Assembly (NCBI GenBank): GCA_022432975.1
Contig: CM039516.1
Span: forward strand, 33,629,157-33,693,156
Length of the DNA stretch: 64,000 nucleotides
Direction of reading: 5' to 3'
From: Begonia masoniana
Taxonomy: Eukaryota; Streptophyta; Magnoliopsida; Cucurbitales; Begoniaceae
Each line of letters begins with the position of its first letter. Positions within the stretch are counted from its first letter, which is position 1. A model generated the notes under the pieces. That model was given only the letters and a program-made list of their open reading frames with translations, ran no database searches and was not told the origin of the DNA. A program made the translations under genes and the position numbers. Positions 35,333 through 47,139 of the stretch are shown here, piece after piece.

Positions 35333-36852
35333 TCAAATCTTTTGGGTCCTAGAGTTAGGTCTGGTTCCCTTAGGAACCCATTGCAATCCCCTGCCAGGTT
35401 TAGTTTTTCCTAGTTTTAGAGGACATTCATAGGATTTATGTCCTACTTCATTGCATGCATGATAAGTAGAAGATTTAACAAATAAATTCTTATATACTTT
35501 CTTTTTACTAAACCTATCATATCCTAAACCAGCTTTATCAAATGTAACTCTTTGGCTGCCTAATAGCATATTCAAGTTTTTGCTGCCATTAGTAAATTTC
35601 AGAACAATGTTGTTTAAGTTTTCATTTCTACTCTTAAGATCAACTATCTCATTTTCATGCAAACTTATCTCTTTAGCATGCTTCTCAATTAAGTCACAAT
35701 TTTCCTTTTTCAACATATTATATTTAGACTTAAGCATGCCAAATTGCTTAACTAAATCATTAAAGACATCTATTAAATCACCATCATCGTCAGCTTCACT
35801 ATCACTAGAAGAAATGCTAACCTCATTATCATGTACCATGAAGCATAGGTTGGCTACTTCCTCATCTTCTGAAGATGTATCACCCTCACTGTCATCCCAA
35901 GTGGCCTTTATGGCTCTCTTCTTGAATTTCTTGGGATTCTTCTTTGCTTGTGGACACTCGACCTTGATGTGACCCAGCTTCCCACACTCAAAGCATGTAA
36001 TTTCCTTCTCCTTTTGAGGCTTCTATCCCTTTGAGAATTTCCTCCCATGCATCCTTTTTCTCTGAAGAAACTTGCTGAATCTTCTAGTAATAAGAGCTAT
36101 GTCCTCATCATCATCTTCTTCCTCAGAGTCATCTTGTTTGCTCGAGGAAGCTTTGAGTGCTATATCCTTCCTTTTGCTGATTTCTTTCTCTTTGAAATCT
36201 TCCTTGTCATTGGCTCTCATGGTTATCTCATGAGTCATTAGAGAGCCAATGAGGTCTTCAAGCTTGAGAACCTTGAGATACCGAACTTCTTGTATAGCAG
36301 TCACTTTCGGTTGCCAGGCTCTTGGTAGGCACCGAAGGATCTTTCTTACTAGTTCTTCACCTGAATAAATCTTACCAAGACCTTTTAAGCCATTAGTAAT
36401 GTTAGTGAATCGAGTAAACATAGATGAAATAGACTAATCCTTTTCCATCGAAAAGAGTTCATACTCATGTACAAGCATACTTAGTTTACTCTCCTTAATC
36501 TGGTTTGTTCCCTCATGAGTAATCTCTAATAAGTGTCATGTTTCTTGGGCACTATCACAACCTTGTACACTATTAAATTCATCCCTGTTTAGATCACAGT
36601 ATAAGGTATTTAATGCTTTGGCTTTTAAACTCAGGTTTTTCTTGTCTGATTCAGTTAGTTCATTAGCCAATTTTGGGATACTAACCCGGCTTTAAATGGA
36701 CCATTTTCTATAATGTTCCATAATTCATAGTCCATAGCTTGAACGAATATTCTCATTCTCGCCTTCTAGTAAACATAGTCACTGCCATCAAACAATGGTG
36801 GCCTGGAGATGGACTGACCCTCTATGTGTGAGGCGTTTGTGTTGAATGCCAT
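35333..36852 (-). pseudogene. Sirevirus gag
   Basis: The initiator ATG is at 36852-36850, about 57 bp after the primer site, and begins MAFNTNASH with a SRPPLFDGSDYVYW block, the normal gag start in this lineage. Stops and frame changes break it at about 36660 and 36422. Stretch 36421-36023 has the capsid C-terminal LPRAWQPKVTAIQEV region. Stretch 35839-35333 has a coiled coil (KSKYNMLKKENCDLIEKHA) and a zinc knuckle whose first Cys appears as Tyr (TYHACNEVGHKSYECP). Not translatable as one protein. Confidence 0.85.
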
Positions 36853-36908
36853 TGTAAATATATATATCATAGAGTATTTAAAAAAAAACTTAGACAATGT
36901 TTAACCTC

Positions 36909-36920
36909 GCTCTGATACCA
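36909..36920 (-). other. Sirevirus primer-binding site, tRNA-iMet
   Basis: The minus strand reads TGGTATCAGAGC, two bases inside the 5' LTR. Undamaged. Confidence 0.92.
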
Positions 36921-36922
36921 AC

Positions 36923-38032
36923 TATAGAAACGTGATTGTCTAAGAGGGGGGTGAATTAGACTTTTTAAGTTAATTTCTTAACCTAATAGTTTTCTCTCTT
37001 TGTGTGCAGTTTCTAAGTTTACAGCAAATAAACAAGCAATCTAAAGTAAGAGTTAGAGAGAAATTGACACCGTAGTTTTTAACGTGGTTCGGCCAATCTT
37101 GCATACGTCCACACTCTAAGGCTCCCCCCTTGAAGATTCTTTCCTTCTCCTCAGAGAAATCTAGATTGCACTTCACGGGCGACGATCTACTGCCTTTTAC
37201 AAATCTGGATTGCTCTTCACTGGTGACAATCCACTGCCTTTACACTTTAACAGAATGGATAAGATTTACAGCACAGGCTACACTCTCACAAATATTAAAT
37301 CTCCAGTTAAAATCTCGAGAGGTGTAGGAAAATAACAGAGTATTACAAAGCCTTTTTGCATGTAAGGGTTCAGAGAGAGTTTTAGCAAAAGTTGTTCTCC
37401 TTAGCTTAATTCTTCTATTTATGCTCTGTCTGTGATTTGCTTCGCATTCGGAAAGGTCCTTGTCTCCATTCAAAAATATGACCGTTGGAGAGCTTTCCGT
37501 ACTCAGAAAAATTAGTCGTTGTGTTCTAGAGTCGCTATCGCACACGGTCTTTAAAGTCTGGACGATTGAGTCTTTGGACCAATGAGCTCGTATGAATGCG
37601 TCTTTCATTGTCGTGGACAACTGCATCTGTCATTAGTGTGGACGACTGCGTCTTTCATTATTGTGGACAACTGCGTCTGTCATTAGTGTGGACGACTGCA
37701 TCTTTCATTTGCATGGACGACAACGTCTGTCATTAGTGTGGACGACTGCGTCTTTCATTTGCGTGGACGACAACGTCTGTCATTAGTGTGGACGACTGCA
37801 TCTTTCATTTGCGTGGACGACAGAGTTTATCTTTCACGTGGACGACTGCGTCTATTTCTATTTTATTTCACATGGACAATTAACTGTGGACTAATAAACA
37901 CTTAACCAAAATTCGTCAGAAAAACGTAATACCCTTTTCAAAGGGCATTTTCAGATAAATACAATTTATAGTATAATCCAATGTCATGTTAATCAGAAAA
38001 AATATAGTTACTTAAACACATTTAAGCTAACA
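36923..38032 (-). repeat. Right (5') LTR of the Sirevirus
   Basis: 1110 bp, partner of 22035-27388. The outer end AAGCTAACA is followed by CATCA. The inner end starts TATAG where the partner has TGTAG, so the terminal TG has decayed. It contains the GTGGACGAC array (37610-37855). Confidence 0.9.
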
Positions 38033-38037
38033 CATCA

Positions 38038-38264
38038 TGCTTAATCAAGTCATTTTTTATGTAGACAGAACCTATATGTTCATTAGAACTCTAGAGTTAT
38101 TAGGCAAAGTGACAGTTGTTGTTTACATGATTATGTAGAAAGTATGGATCACTCGAGTCTTCAACAATAAATGTAGATGAAGAAGAGAGATGTGAATTTG
38201 TTGTTGTCGCATTTGACTTAACTTTACTCATTGTAGAAAAATCAAAGTTTCGGCTCTGATACCA
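38038..38264 (-). pseudogene. 5' part of the old copia remnant, with primer-binding site
   Basis: The minus strand has TGGTATCAGAGC (38264-38253), then a short leader starting MSKVKSNATTTNS and running across the Sirevirus insertion into the protease block at 22000. There is no room for gag, so gag was deleted before the Sirevirus landed, or it was a gag-less derivative. Confidence 0.65.
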
Positions 38265-39287
38265 TATTACAAGCAAAAAAAAAAAAAGAAACGAAGAATG
38301 ATGAATTTCTTGGTTTGATTCAGTAAAAAGTAATTGTCAATTTACAGATAACATTGCTCTTTATTTTACAATGTCAATGAAGGAAAAGTGAATAACATAA
38401 AGTAACTGTCTTTTTTCCACATCAGCAAGAGCTACCTGATTTAACTGGAATATGCTTGAGCATTCATCTTGCATCCATTGTTTATCTTCAGCAAAGAACT
38501 TTTGTACAATAGTTTGATGACATATCAACATTATGTAGTCTTTGCAGTATCATTGTTAGAAATTATAGTAAGGTTGTCGTAGTACGAGTGTTGTGTGTTT
38601 TTAAGCAAAAATTCTATTTTTATTTTTCTTAATTCTGCTTTTTACTATTGTAAATTGAGAGAATAAAATATTGAGAATAGCAAATTTTGTTATTTAAATA
38701 GTGCATAATTTCATATTTGATACTTTATTGTTCAAATTTCTCCTACTTGTAATTTCTACAAACACACAACTTATCTAAAACTACGTCTTCATTCACCTTG
38801 ATCCACTAATCTACCTCGACATCTTCTAATTTACAATTAATTGCAAGAACACTATGATCTGTTTTCCATATTTGCTTTCATTTTGGGTAAAATTGTTTTC
38901 CTTAAAATTTTTATTTTCAAATTTCCAATCCTAATGAAGTGGCATTGTTTGGAATGCATAATATCAACATGTCGGTGGCTGAAAAAAGTTGTACGAATAT
39001 TTATTTTTTCTTTGAATTAAAAAATATGACAGCTTAAATTCAAAGAAAGTAAGTGAAAATTCAAATTTAGAATAGCAAATATAAAACAAAGATCGCTGTC
39101 TCTCAAGTTTTTTCTGCAAAGAAAAGGTGGAATGCTCAAGTACAATATCAATCATCTGGAATGACAAATTAAACATCACAATAAGTGACGAAAATGACAT
39201 TATCTCCTCCATGAAAATACCATACTGCAATGGATCATGGCTCAAGAAGGTAGAGAAGAACAGACAACAGCTTACGGGAAGTGGTTT
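38265..39287. other. AT-rich sequence, probably old LTR
   Basis: No gene seen. A TGTTAGAAATT start-like word near 38555 and the position outside the copia primer site suggest LTR remains, but I could not find both ends. An A run is at 38276-38288. Confidence 0.35.
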
Positions 39288-39613
<326 letters not shown>

Positions 39614-40185
39614 AAAAAATCTAGATCAATAATGTTTTAAATTATACGTACCCAAGTTCCTGGGATCTAGTGGTAACAATCTGGATTTCACATTCTGGCC
39701 TCTCTTTCTCTTTTTCTCCTATTGAAATTTTAAAATTTATTGAAATCATATTTATACGAGACTATTCGTTTTAATCGTGGTATTTGTCATGATGATTAAT
39801 TCATCATCTGTTTAAAAGAAAATTTAAAGAAATAAAAGAATTGACGCAATGCCTGTCTTCTGAGAGTCGATTTCTACATGGCACTTTTTGGCTTTTTCTA
39901 TTACGGATCAATTGTGTTGTGGCCCCCTTTTAGAAATGATTTTTAAAACTAAAAAATAATCACATTGATTGCATAGTTGCAATAATTATGGACATAACAC
40001 ATTTTTCTGTGTCTTCTAATTATGCATTTTATTTTTCGGAACAATATTTTGTTAAAAATGATGAGAGTTTTTGGTGAAGAAGGAGACCTCTTACTTAATG
40101 AAAACTTTGCCTTTTTCAAATGACAACCATCTTTTTAACACACAAAGTGTGAAGATTGGAGAGGGGGGGTTGGGCGCAATCTCAT
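39614..40185. other. AT-rich spacer before the gap
   Basis: No gene or repeat boundary that I can support. It ends at the N run. Confidence 0.4.
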
Positions 40186-40285
40186 NNNNNNNNNNNNNNN
40201 NNNNNNNNNNNNNNNNNNNNNNNNNNNNNNNNNNNNNNNNNNNNNNNNNNNNNNNNNNNNNNNNNNNNNNNNNNNNNNNNNNNNN
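40186..40285. other. Assembly gap, 100 N
   Basis: Exactly 100 N, the usual placeholder for a gap of unknown size, so linkage across it is less certain. Confidence 0.99.
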
Positions 40286-40527
40286 AAAAAAAAAAAAATC
40301 AAAGTTTCTTTTTATTAATTTATTAAGTTTCCTAATATTTAGATGTTTACTAATTACTTTCTTATTACGTTAGGATATTTTGTAGCATATTTAAAGGCAT
40401 AAACCTTGCAACATTAGGGAAGCAATATACACAATTTTGAGTTACTCTTTGTAAGAATTTTCTCTTTGATTTTTTGTGAAGAACTATATCTTCTTCAAGT
40501 CAAAACTTGAAAAAACAACTTGATAGC
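40286..40527. other. Short AT-rich flank left of Tekay-3
   Basis: Possibly the end of a copia LTR (GCAATATACACAATTTTGAG style). No gene. Confidence 0.3.
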
Positions 40528-40736
40528 TTTGACGATCCTTAAGCCTATACCCATAATTTCTCGTAAAATTTTTCGTTTTGTGCATTAAGTAAATTTCGAC
40601 TCCAAAAACATTAAATCGAAGTCTAAATCGTTTGAGTTCATCATCAAAATCATATAAGGAAAACCTATTAATATCATAATAACAATCGGCCAAGTGAATC
40701 GAGGGCAAAAAGGGCAAACCGTGCCCAAAATGTATG

Positions 40737-41030
40737 GCCGATCGATCGGCTGTGGCGATTTGATGCCAGGCGATCGATCGCTTGATCGATCACCCCTCCC
40801 GAATCACAACTAGCCGATCGATCACCCCTATCAGGAGATCGATCGGCACACGCTCTGGAAAATCCAGAGCGCGACCACAGTAAGGTAGCCGATCGATCGC
40901 CCATTCTGGCGATCGATCGGCAACCTCTCTGGAAAAACCAGAGAGTTACCAACATAAATGCCGATCAATCGCCCCCTCTGGCGATCGATCGGCATTCTCT
41001 CTGGAATCTGAATTCCAGAGAGCTGCCTCC
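40737..41030. repeat. Array of CGATCGATCG hairpins
   Basis: Repeating pattern of two stems: GCCGATCGATCGCC paired with GGCGATCGATCGGC, then CTCTCTGG paired with CCAGAGAG. About three rounds of 80-90 bp. The Tekay-4 LTRs have the same two-stem plan with other bases (44640-44830, 54770-54935). Confidence 0.85.
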
Positions 41031-41553
41031 TCTCTTTTCTTCTTTTCTTCTTCTTCTCTTCAACCCTATGACTCATCACCAAACTTCATAAAACTACACC
41101 AACACCACATTCACCATAACAATACATTTTAACATAAAATCACTCAACCCTCGCACATCCTTCATAATCTCACTCATTCCTCAATTCACCAATCACTATA
41201 AACACGACTCAAAGCGTTTAAAACAGAGTAAATTTCATGAAAACAAACTGCGTGGTTCCGTTTAAAAACTAAACAAAATCCCTACGAAATTCAACAACCA
41301 AACAATTTCAGTAAATGCAAAAACATCACTATATACCCTATTCAGTACAAAGCACCCTATCATGTACTTTCTATACAATTTTCCATATCAATACCTATTA
41401 GCCCAAAATAACCCAAAATCCTCAAAAATACCTAACCGTTACTCCCACGGGTCAAAACACCTCGACTGCTCCGCACACTCCCACAGGCTACCCTCCTTCA
41501 ACCTGCTCATGCGTCGGGTGGAGGAATATCATCCTCACCTGTTTCAAAGTCAC

Positions 41554-42142
41554 CTACACCATAGAAATAACCTATGAGCTAAAGGGCTCAGTAAATCCTC
41601 GTAAATGCAAATGCGTGCCATGTGTATGCGGTTCATAAAATCGTGCATCATTTTCATTCTTTAGTTACATAGCATGGGCGTCACCGGAGGTTTACTCTCA
41701 CCAGATGGAGAGGGCACATCTGGCGGTTAGATAGCCATTTTCATCTACCGGGGGAAAAACATGTTTCTCCTCTCAGGACAGTCATGTCTGAACCCCACCC
41801 CGACATGACCGTAATTACATACATTCATATCTTTCATTAGTCGTTTCTTTTCATGAAAACACGTGCAGAAATTTATTTTTTATGCTAGTTCGTAAAACAT
41901 GATGCATGAACATGGATCGTACATTAAAAGTAAGAAAACATAGAGCAATACATAAAAACTAGGAAAATATTCTAATACAACAATCAACCTAAGCTACCCA
42001 TCCACTTATTCTAAAACTAATTAATTCACCAATATCCTTGATAACATTCTAACTCCTGGTGTAGGCCAAATCAGCCAAACAAAGCACGAAGACTTACCTC
42101 GCGTCCGTAGCACACCGAGTTCCATCCACGAGCGTTGTTCAC
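41554..42142 (-). other. Intron-like cassette in Tekay-3 LTR
   Basis: Exon-like block 42142-42098 (45 nt), donor GCGAG|GTAAGT at 42097, 544-nt segment, acceptor GGTGTAG ending at 41554. No large array. Confidence 0.5.
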
Positions 42143-42845
42143 CTAAACCAATTCATAGAAATTATCATTAAAATCGAGCCTAGAACATCGAATTTCGAGG
42201 ACTAGCAAAACTGCTAACTAAAGGAAATTATTCTAAAACTCTAATTTAACTCATTGAGGTATTTTATCGAGCAATTCTTGCTCGTGAATTCCTAACCTCC
42301 ATTAATGGAGTTTCTAAGTTCTTCAAACACCGAGAACTCCAATATATATCAATAAACCGACTAACCACGCTCAATAACTATAAATACATCCATTAGAGGC
42401 ATAATCACGCTAAACCTATCGATTTCAAACCTTAATCCATGTTTTTAACAAAAACCCTAAACGAACCCTAAACGTGTAAACTCTAGAAATCGAAATCTAA
42501 AGCTCCAAAACTATAGATTCTTACCTATGGAGCAAAGACAGAGTAGAAACGTGAAGACTCGCCGGAGTTTGGAGAAACGTTGGTCGGCAGAAGAGGAATC
42601 ACGCGAGAGGGGAGCAAAATCGCCTGGAAGGTGATTTTTTCGCAGAGGATATCGTGAAGTGTTGAAGAAAAGGAGGGATTTTTGGTTTTTAATAACATTT
42701 AACCTATCAATTGACCATTTTGCCCTCCCTTTTGATTTTCTATTTGTTTCGTTACTTATTTCGTTATTTAGTTAACGATTCGTTTTCTCTAAAAATTTCT
42801 TATTTCTCCTAAAATCCATATTTATTACTGGGGCTCTACTAAGGT

Positions 42846-43079
42846 TTCGATGCATTTCAAAATCGAGAAATCTCTACTGGAGCAGGTACTATCCGATAAC
42901 AATTAGCCGATCTGGATTTGCGAATTATTATCAATTTTTCCTTGTTAGAATGGAAAGATTTAGGGAAAGAAGGCCCCACGGATAATGAATGGGAAGATCG
43001 AAAAGTTGGAAGAAGAAAAAATTTTTTGGTTAGACGCATGGAATTAGCTAAACATTTTATTCGAACAAATATAGAACCA
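42846..43079 (+). pseudogene. rpoC1: Nuclear plastid DNA fragment: rpoC1 (RNA polymerase beta' subunit)
   Basis: Plus-strand frame from 42846 reads through [43 protein letters not shown] and [14 protein letters not shown], a continuous internal segment of the plastid rpoC1 product. About 78 codons with one in-frame TAA (42896-42898) where a Glu codon is expected. Both ends are abrupt. The sister LTR 28344-30731 runs straight through this point (near 30625-30645) without it. It is therefore a small plastid-to-nucleus transfer into an LTR. It has no start, promoter or complete domain and cannot function. Family recognition is from memory of conserved rpoC1 sequence. Confidence 0.88.
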
Positions 43080-43190
43080 AAAAACTTTCTGTTCGTAAAA
43101 CGGATTTAATTTGACATATTTACAAAATGCCATTATATAGTGGAATAATAAAATCTCGTAAAACCGGGTGTTACATTTCATGCACCTTAA

Positions 43191-44374
43191 TCAAAATTTT
43201 GTTCTCAAAATTTGACTATACAAACAGTTCATGATTCTTAGACATCATATCCTGCTGCCTCTCCCAAGTGGCCTCCTCAACGTCATGGTTCCGCCATAGG
43301 ACTTTCACTATCGGAATCTCCTTGTTGCGCAACACTTTGATAGAGGACTCCAGAATTCGCACCGGCTTCTCCACATAAGTCACTGTTGGTTGTACTTCAA
43401 TCTCTCTTACTTCCACAACGCGAGATGGGTCACGCAAGCATTTTCTGAGCATAGATACGTGAAACACGTTGTGGATGCCTTTCATTGATGCCGGAAGCTG
43501 CAATCGATAAGTCATCTTCCATATCCTCTTCAAAATAGGGAATGACCCCACATAACGAGGGCTTAACTTGCCTTTTCTCCCGAACTGCATCACACCCTTG
43601 AACAGAGAAATCTTTAAATATAACTCATCACCCTCATTGAACTCTAATTCCCTCCGTCTAGTATCAGCATAACTTTTCTAGTGGCTCTGTGCTATCTCTA
43701 TACGCTGTCTAATAACGGCGATCTTCTCCGCCGTTTGCTGTAGAATGTCAGGGCCAATTATACTAGCCTCGCCAACCTCATCCTAATACAGCGGAGATCT
43801 ACACTTTCGTCCATATAGCGCTTCATACGGAGCCATGCCAATCGTAGCCTGGAAGCTATTGTTGTATGAGAAGTCGATCAACAATAAATATCTACTCCAC
43901 GAGCCCTGAAACTCCAGCACGCAAGCTCTAAGCATATCCTCAAGAATCTGATTTGTTCTTTCTGTCTGTCCGTCAGTCTGAGGATGAAACGCTGTGCTGA
44001 AATTTAGCTAAGTTCTCATAGCTTTATGCAAACTCTTCCAAAATTTCGAAGTAAACCTAGCATCTCTATCGGAGACAATCGAAATGGGCATCCCGTGCAA
44101 TCTAACAATCTCCTGCACATACAGCTCGGCAAGCTGATCCATAGAATAGGTCATCTTCACTGATAGAAAGTGGGCCGACTTTGTCAAGCGGTACATTATC
44201 ACCCAGATGCCATCGTGCCCCTTCGTCGTTCTCGGGAGTCCAACTATGAAATCCATGGAGATCTGCTCCCATTTTCACTCCAGAATCGGCAGTGGCTGTA
44301 AGGTTCCGGCCGGCCTTTGGTGTTTTGCCTTAACCTGCTGACAAATAAGACAGGTTTCTACATATTTGGCGACC
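43191..44374 (-). pseudogene. Tekay-3 integrase core, C-terminal domain and chromodomain
   Basis: Stretch 44256-44008 starts MDFIVGLPRTTKGHDG and includes the integrase core with YRLTK (the usual DRLTK Asp is Tyr) and SDRDARF. A stop and frame changes follow. Stretch 43593-43216 carries the C-terminal barrel (VGSFPILKRI, HNVFHVSMLRKC) and the chromodomain (VLWRNHDVEEATWERQ). The first integrase Asp is lost and the frame is broken, so it is dead. The gene continues upstream beyond Tekay-4, at 61339. Confidence 0.85.
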
Positions 44375-44629
44375 TCTCTTGTCACGACCCTTTCCCGTAT
44401 CCTAGTGATTTTTTTTTTTTTTTTTTTTTTTTTACACCTTTACTTTAACTGTACATAGGGTGAAATCTAAATCGAAGTCGAAATCGGAATTGAAATCGAA
44501 GATTGTTTAGTAAATCATTTAAAACAATTACTAAAACAAATAAAACTTAAACAATTAAATCAATTAATTAATAAAAGAAAACAATTAATTAATTTTTTTT
44601 TTTTTAAATCTTGGCCAAAAAGAGGCAGA

Positions 44630-44830
44630 ACGGGTGGCGATCACTCGCCACAAAACTGGCGAGTGGTGGCGATTGCTCCTGGCGAGCAATTGCCATTAGG
44701 CGATTGCCTAATCCCGCCTGGCAATCGCTTCTCCAGCGATTGCTAGACAGAGGGGGAGGCGATTGCTCGCCTCCAAGAGGCGAGCAATCGCCATGCTCTC
44801 TGGATTTCTCCAGAGAGCACGGTGATCCCC
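44630..44830. repeat. GGCGATTGCTCGCC hairpin cluster
   Basis: Nested inverted repeats. A 16-bp perfect stem GGCGATTGCTCGCCTC with its complement around CAA sits near 44758-44792, followed by GCTCTCTGGA paired with TCCAGAGAGC around TTTC. The partner copy at 54770-54935 is partly deleted and rearranged. Confidence 0.85.
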
Positions 44831-45129
44831 CTCCCCTTTTCCCTTTTTCTTCCTTCCTTTTTCACACGCCTTGCACTTCACATTCTCAACACAAAACACA
44901 ACACATAACTCTTCACTTTTATCACTTCTTCTTCACCCAATCTTTACATACCTCCATAAAATACACTCCAAACTTTACATTTACTCCAATACTCAAAACC
45001 GACACAATTCACGTTAACATAATCAAGTTTCATAAAAACGAACCGCGTGGTTCCGTTTGAAAGTTTAACATTTCCTTCCTGTTTGAAAAACATCAAAACA
45101 CTATAAAATGAAATATATTATCTATTCAG

Positions 45130-45380
45130 TGTTGTGGAACCCAGGGTTCACAACTCATATTCTCACGAAATCGTTCTACAGAGGAAAAGAAAAACGGAAA
45201 AGAAAAAGAAACAGTAAAGGAAAAACAACTGAATTCATTCCACGCCTTCTTCTCCTCCTCCTTTTCTGTTTATAGTGCTTTGCCTTCTAACGGTTTGGAC
45301 ACGTCGACTGCCTGCTCTCTGTGCTGGGCTTGGGCTCTCCTTGGGTTCTCTCTGTGCTGGGCTTGGGCTCTTCCATGACA
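45130..45380 (-). repeat. Left (3') LTR of the gene-capture element
   Basis: 251 bp, TGTTGTGGAACCC to TCCATGACA. It holds a direct repeat of a GTGCTGGGCTTGGGCTCT phrase. Confidence 0.95.
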
Positions 45381-45429
45381 AATCCTCCCCCTTAACAAAT
45401 CCTTGTCCTCAAGGATAAAGATCTGTTAG

Positions 45430-45780
45430 GGGTATCTTCAATTTTCATGGAAGAGCTCTGATACTCTCCTGCTGCTCTCTCACTCCGCTCATCAATCGAT
45501 GCAAAGAAGACTTGAATGTCAAGCTTCATGCATCCATCACGACTTATCACTGCTTTCTCTTCAAAATCATCAAGTGAATCAGAATCAAAAGGGTAATTTC
45601 ATTCAGCATCTGCACTCCTGGTTGAGCACCTGCCTTCACTACCTTCTTCCTCCATACAAGCCTTCTTGGCTTTCCTTGTCGATACAGACTCAGTAAAAAT
45701 CTTTACTTTCCTTAATTCAGCTTTGAGAGCAGGAAGCTCATCCTTTTCTTCAGTTATGACCACTTCCCTGGCGTCTCAGA
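45430..45780 (-). pseudogene. Captured fragment resembling a plant EEIG1/EHBP1 NT-C2 protein
   Basis: A continuous minus-strand frame reads ELPALKAELRKVK, STRKAKKACMEEEG, CSTRSADAE, a TGA stop (45601-45599), then NYPFDSDSLDDFEEKA, ISRDGCMKLDIQVFFASID and ERSERAAGE. These are hallmarks, from memory, of the plant family with an N-terminal EEIG1/EHBP1 (NT-C2) domain; the pieces correspond to its middle region and to the later FFASIDQRSERAAGE block. The long loop normally between them is missing, so exons or segments were joined. About 110 codons, no start, one stop. It follows the degenerate repeats and abuts the polypurine tract. Confidence 0.6.
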
Positions 45781-45899
45781 ATAAGTGAACCTCAGGGTCT
45801 CTGATAAGGTTGATACCAACAACCACAATTGCAGGAAAATATTTCAAGGATTGAGCAAGGTAAACAAATGGCAACATGAAATAAGCATAATAGCTGCTC

Positions 45900-47040
45900 G
45901 GTTTTGAAATCAGAAATTATGCATGGGCCTCACACTCTTCAAACCAATGGCAGCCACAAATTCATGATTCAAACCCCCCAAAGACTATCACTAAATCACA
46001 GCAAATAAACACAGAAAATAAGTAGGCTAGCAATAATCCCAAATCTAACTTTCCCAAATGATATACCCAGCAGATGAAAACAAATGGAATCAGAACTCAA
46101 TAAATCCAACTCTCGGTTTGACAACAGAATTTTCTAGCTAGCCGAAATTAAACCAACTTGTAAACACCCAAACTCTAGTTCACAATTTCTAAGATTACGC
46201 CACTAACAGAACAAATATTCAAGTAGAACAACCCAAAATACAAACCCTCGGGTGAAGCTGAATTTACTGCTTTGGCCGATTACAAGTCCAACTAGTGGAT
46301 ACAAACTTTCCTTCTGCAACTCCACAATAAAAATAATTCAAACAGGGCGGTCAACTACACACAATGGGCTGCTCAGCAAAGGGAAATAGATGGGAACAAA
46401 CTCCAACAATCCAACTTCCCGAATTGAAAACAGTAATTCTGTTTTTGACTGTAAACTAGTCCACCCAATGGCAATCAAATCTCTTGATCCAAACCCCAGC
46501 ACTCACTCAAAACAGAGTATAATAATTCCTTAATGCTATGCAGAAAATTTAGGCAAGGATCAATTGAAATGCCACACACAAATCACACTTCCTCAGGTAA
46601 GTAGAAAATAGTTTTTGCCAAATCAATTCCAATCAAACAAGCCAATAATCCCAAAAGGCAGCACAATAAACTCAACAAACTTATCCAAGAAAACAGAGCA
46701 ACCAACCTTCTCAAAATACTAATTTCTCGGGTGGAAGACAGAATTTCTGCTTGGTTCCTGAGCACTACTCAACCCTCTGGCAGCAAAGACTCTCGATCTA
46801 AATCCCAAAAGTCTATCACCAATGTTCAACAATTAACCACAGCACAAAAAATAGTTGAGCAATAATTGTCAATTCAAATCCTAACTCAACACCAGAAACT
46901 GATTAACATTTGCCCATGGAACTAAGAGGAATACGGTGAAAAGTTATACCAACGAAGAGTAGAAAATCACATAGAGCAACCTGGTCGCTAAAATTTCAGC
47001 AATGCGAATACCCAACAAAGCAGTCTTCAGGTGTGCAAAC
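45900..47040. repeat. Degenerate repeats of roughly 170-300 bp in the gene-capture element
   Basis: Phrases such as TCTCGGGTGGAAGACAGAAT and AATGGCAGCCACAAA with CAGCAAATAAACACAG-type tails recur in altered form near 45950, 46140, 46250-46300, 46430-46470 and 46730-46790. No coding signal. They may be intron-derived or an amplified internal repeat. Confidence 0.5.
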
Positions 47041-47139
47041 TCAACTCAAGAACAACCAAATCTGAACATTATAATATAACTTTGTTTTTTTTCTTGACGA
47101 TTTATAGTTCAAAATCTTAAAAATTAAAACGTCGGAACT

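Larger units (their letters stand above)
22035..38032 (-). mobile_element. Sirevirus-like Ty1/copia element with two nested LTRs
   Basis: Bounded by CATCA duplications. Own length is about 9.4 kb after removing 23010-27215 and 28344-30731 with their duplications. Order on the minus strand: LTR, iMet primer site, gag with a zinc-knuckle relic, protease, integrase, RT, RNase H, then an extra ORF in the env position and repeated polypurine tracts. Those last two features are typical of the Sirevirus (SIRE/Maximus) lineage. All frames are broken. Confidence 0.88.
40528..43175 (-). repeat. Left (3') LTR of Tekay-3
   Basis: The inner end CGGGTGTTACA at 43175 is followed by a decayed polypurine tract and pol. 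The outer end is placed at TTTGACGATCC (40528) because the next 60 bases parallel the sense 3' ends of sister LTRs; the expected TG appears as TT, so this edge is less certain. It contains a palindrome array, the intron-like cassette and a plastid DNA insert. Confidence 0.75.

Noticed and set aside
42918..43109. Functional small plus-strand gene
   Set aside because: It is an internal rpoC1 fragment without start or promoter, with a stop upstream in frame and LTR sequence at its 3' end.
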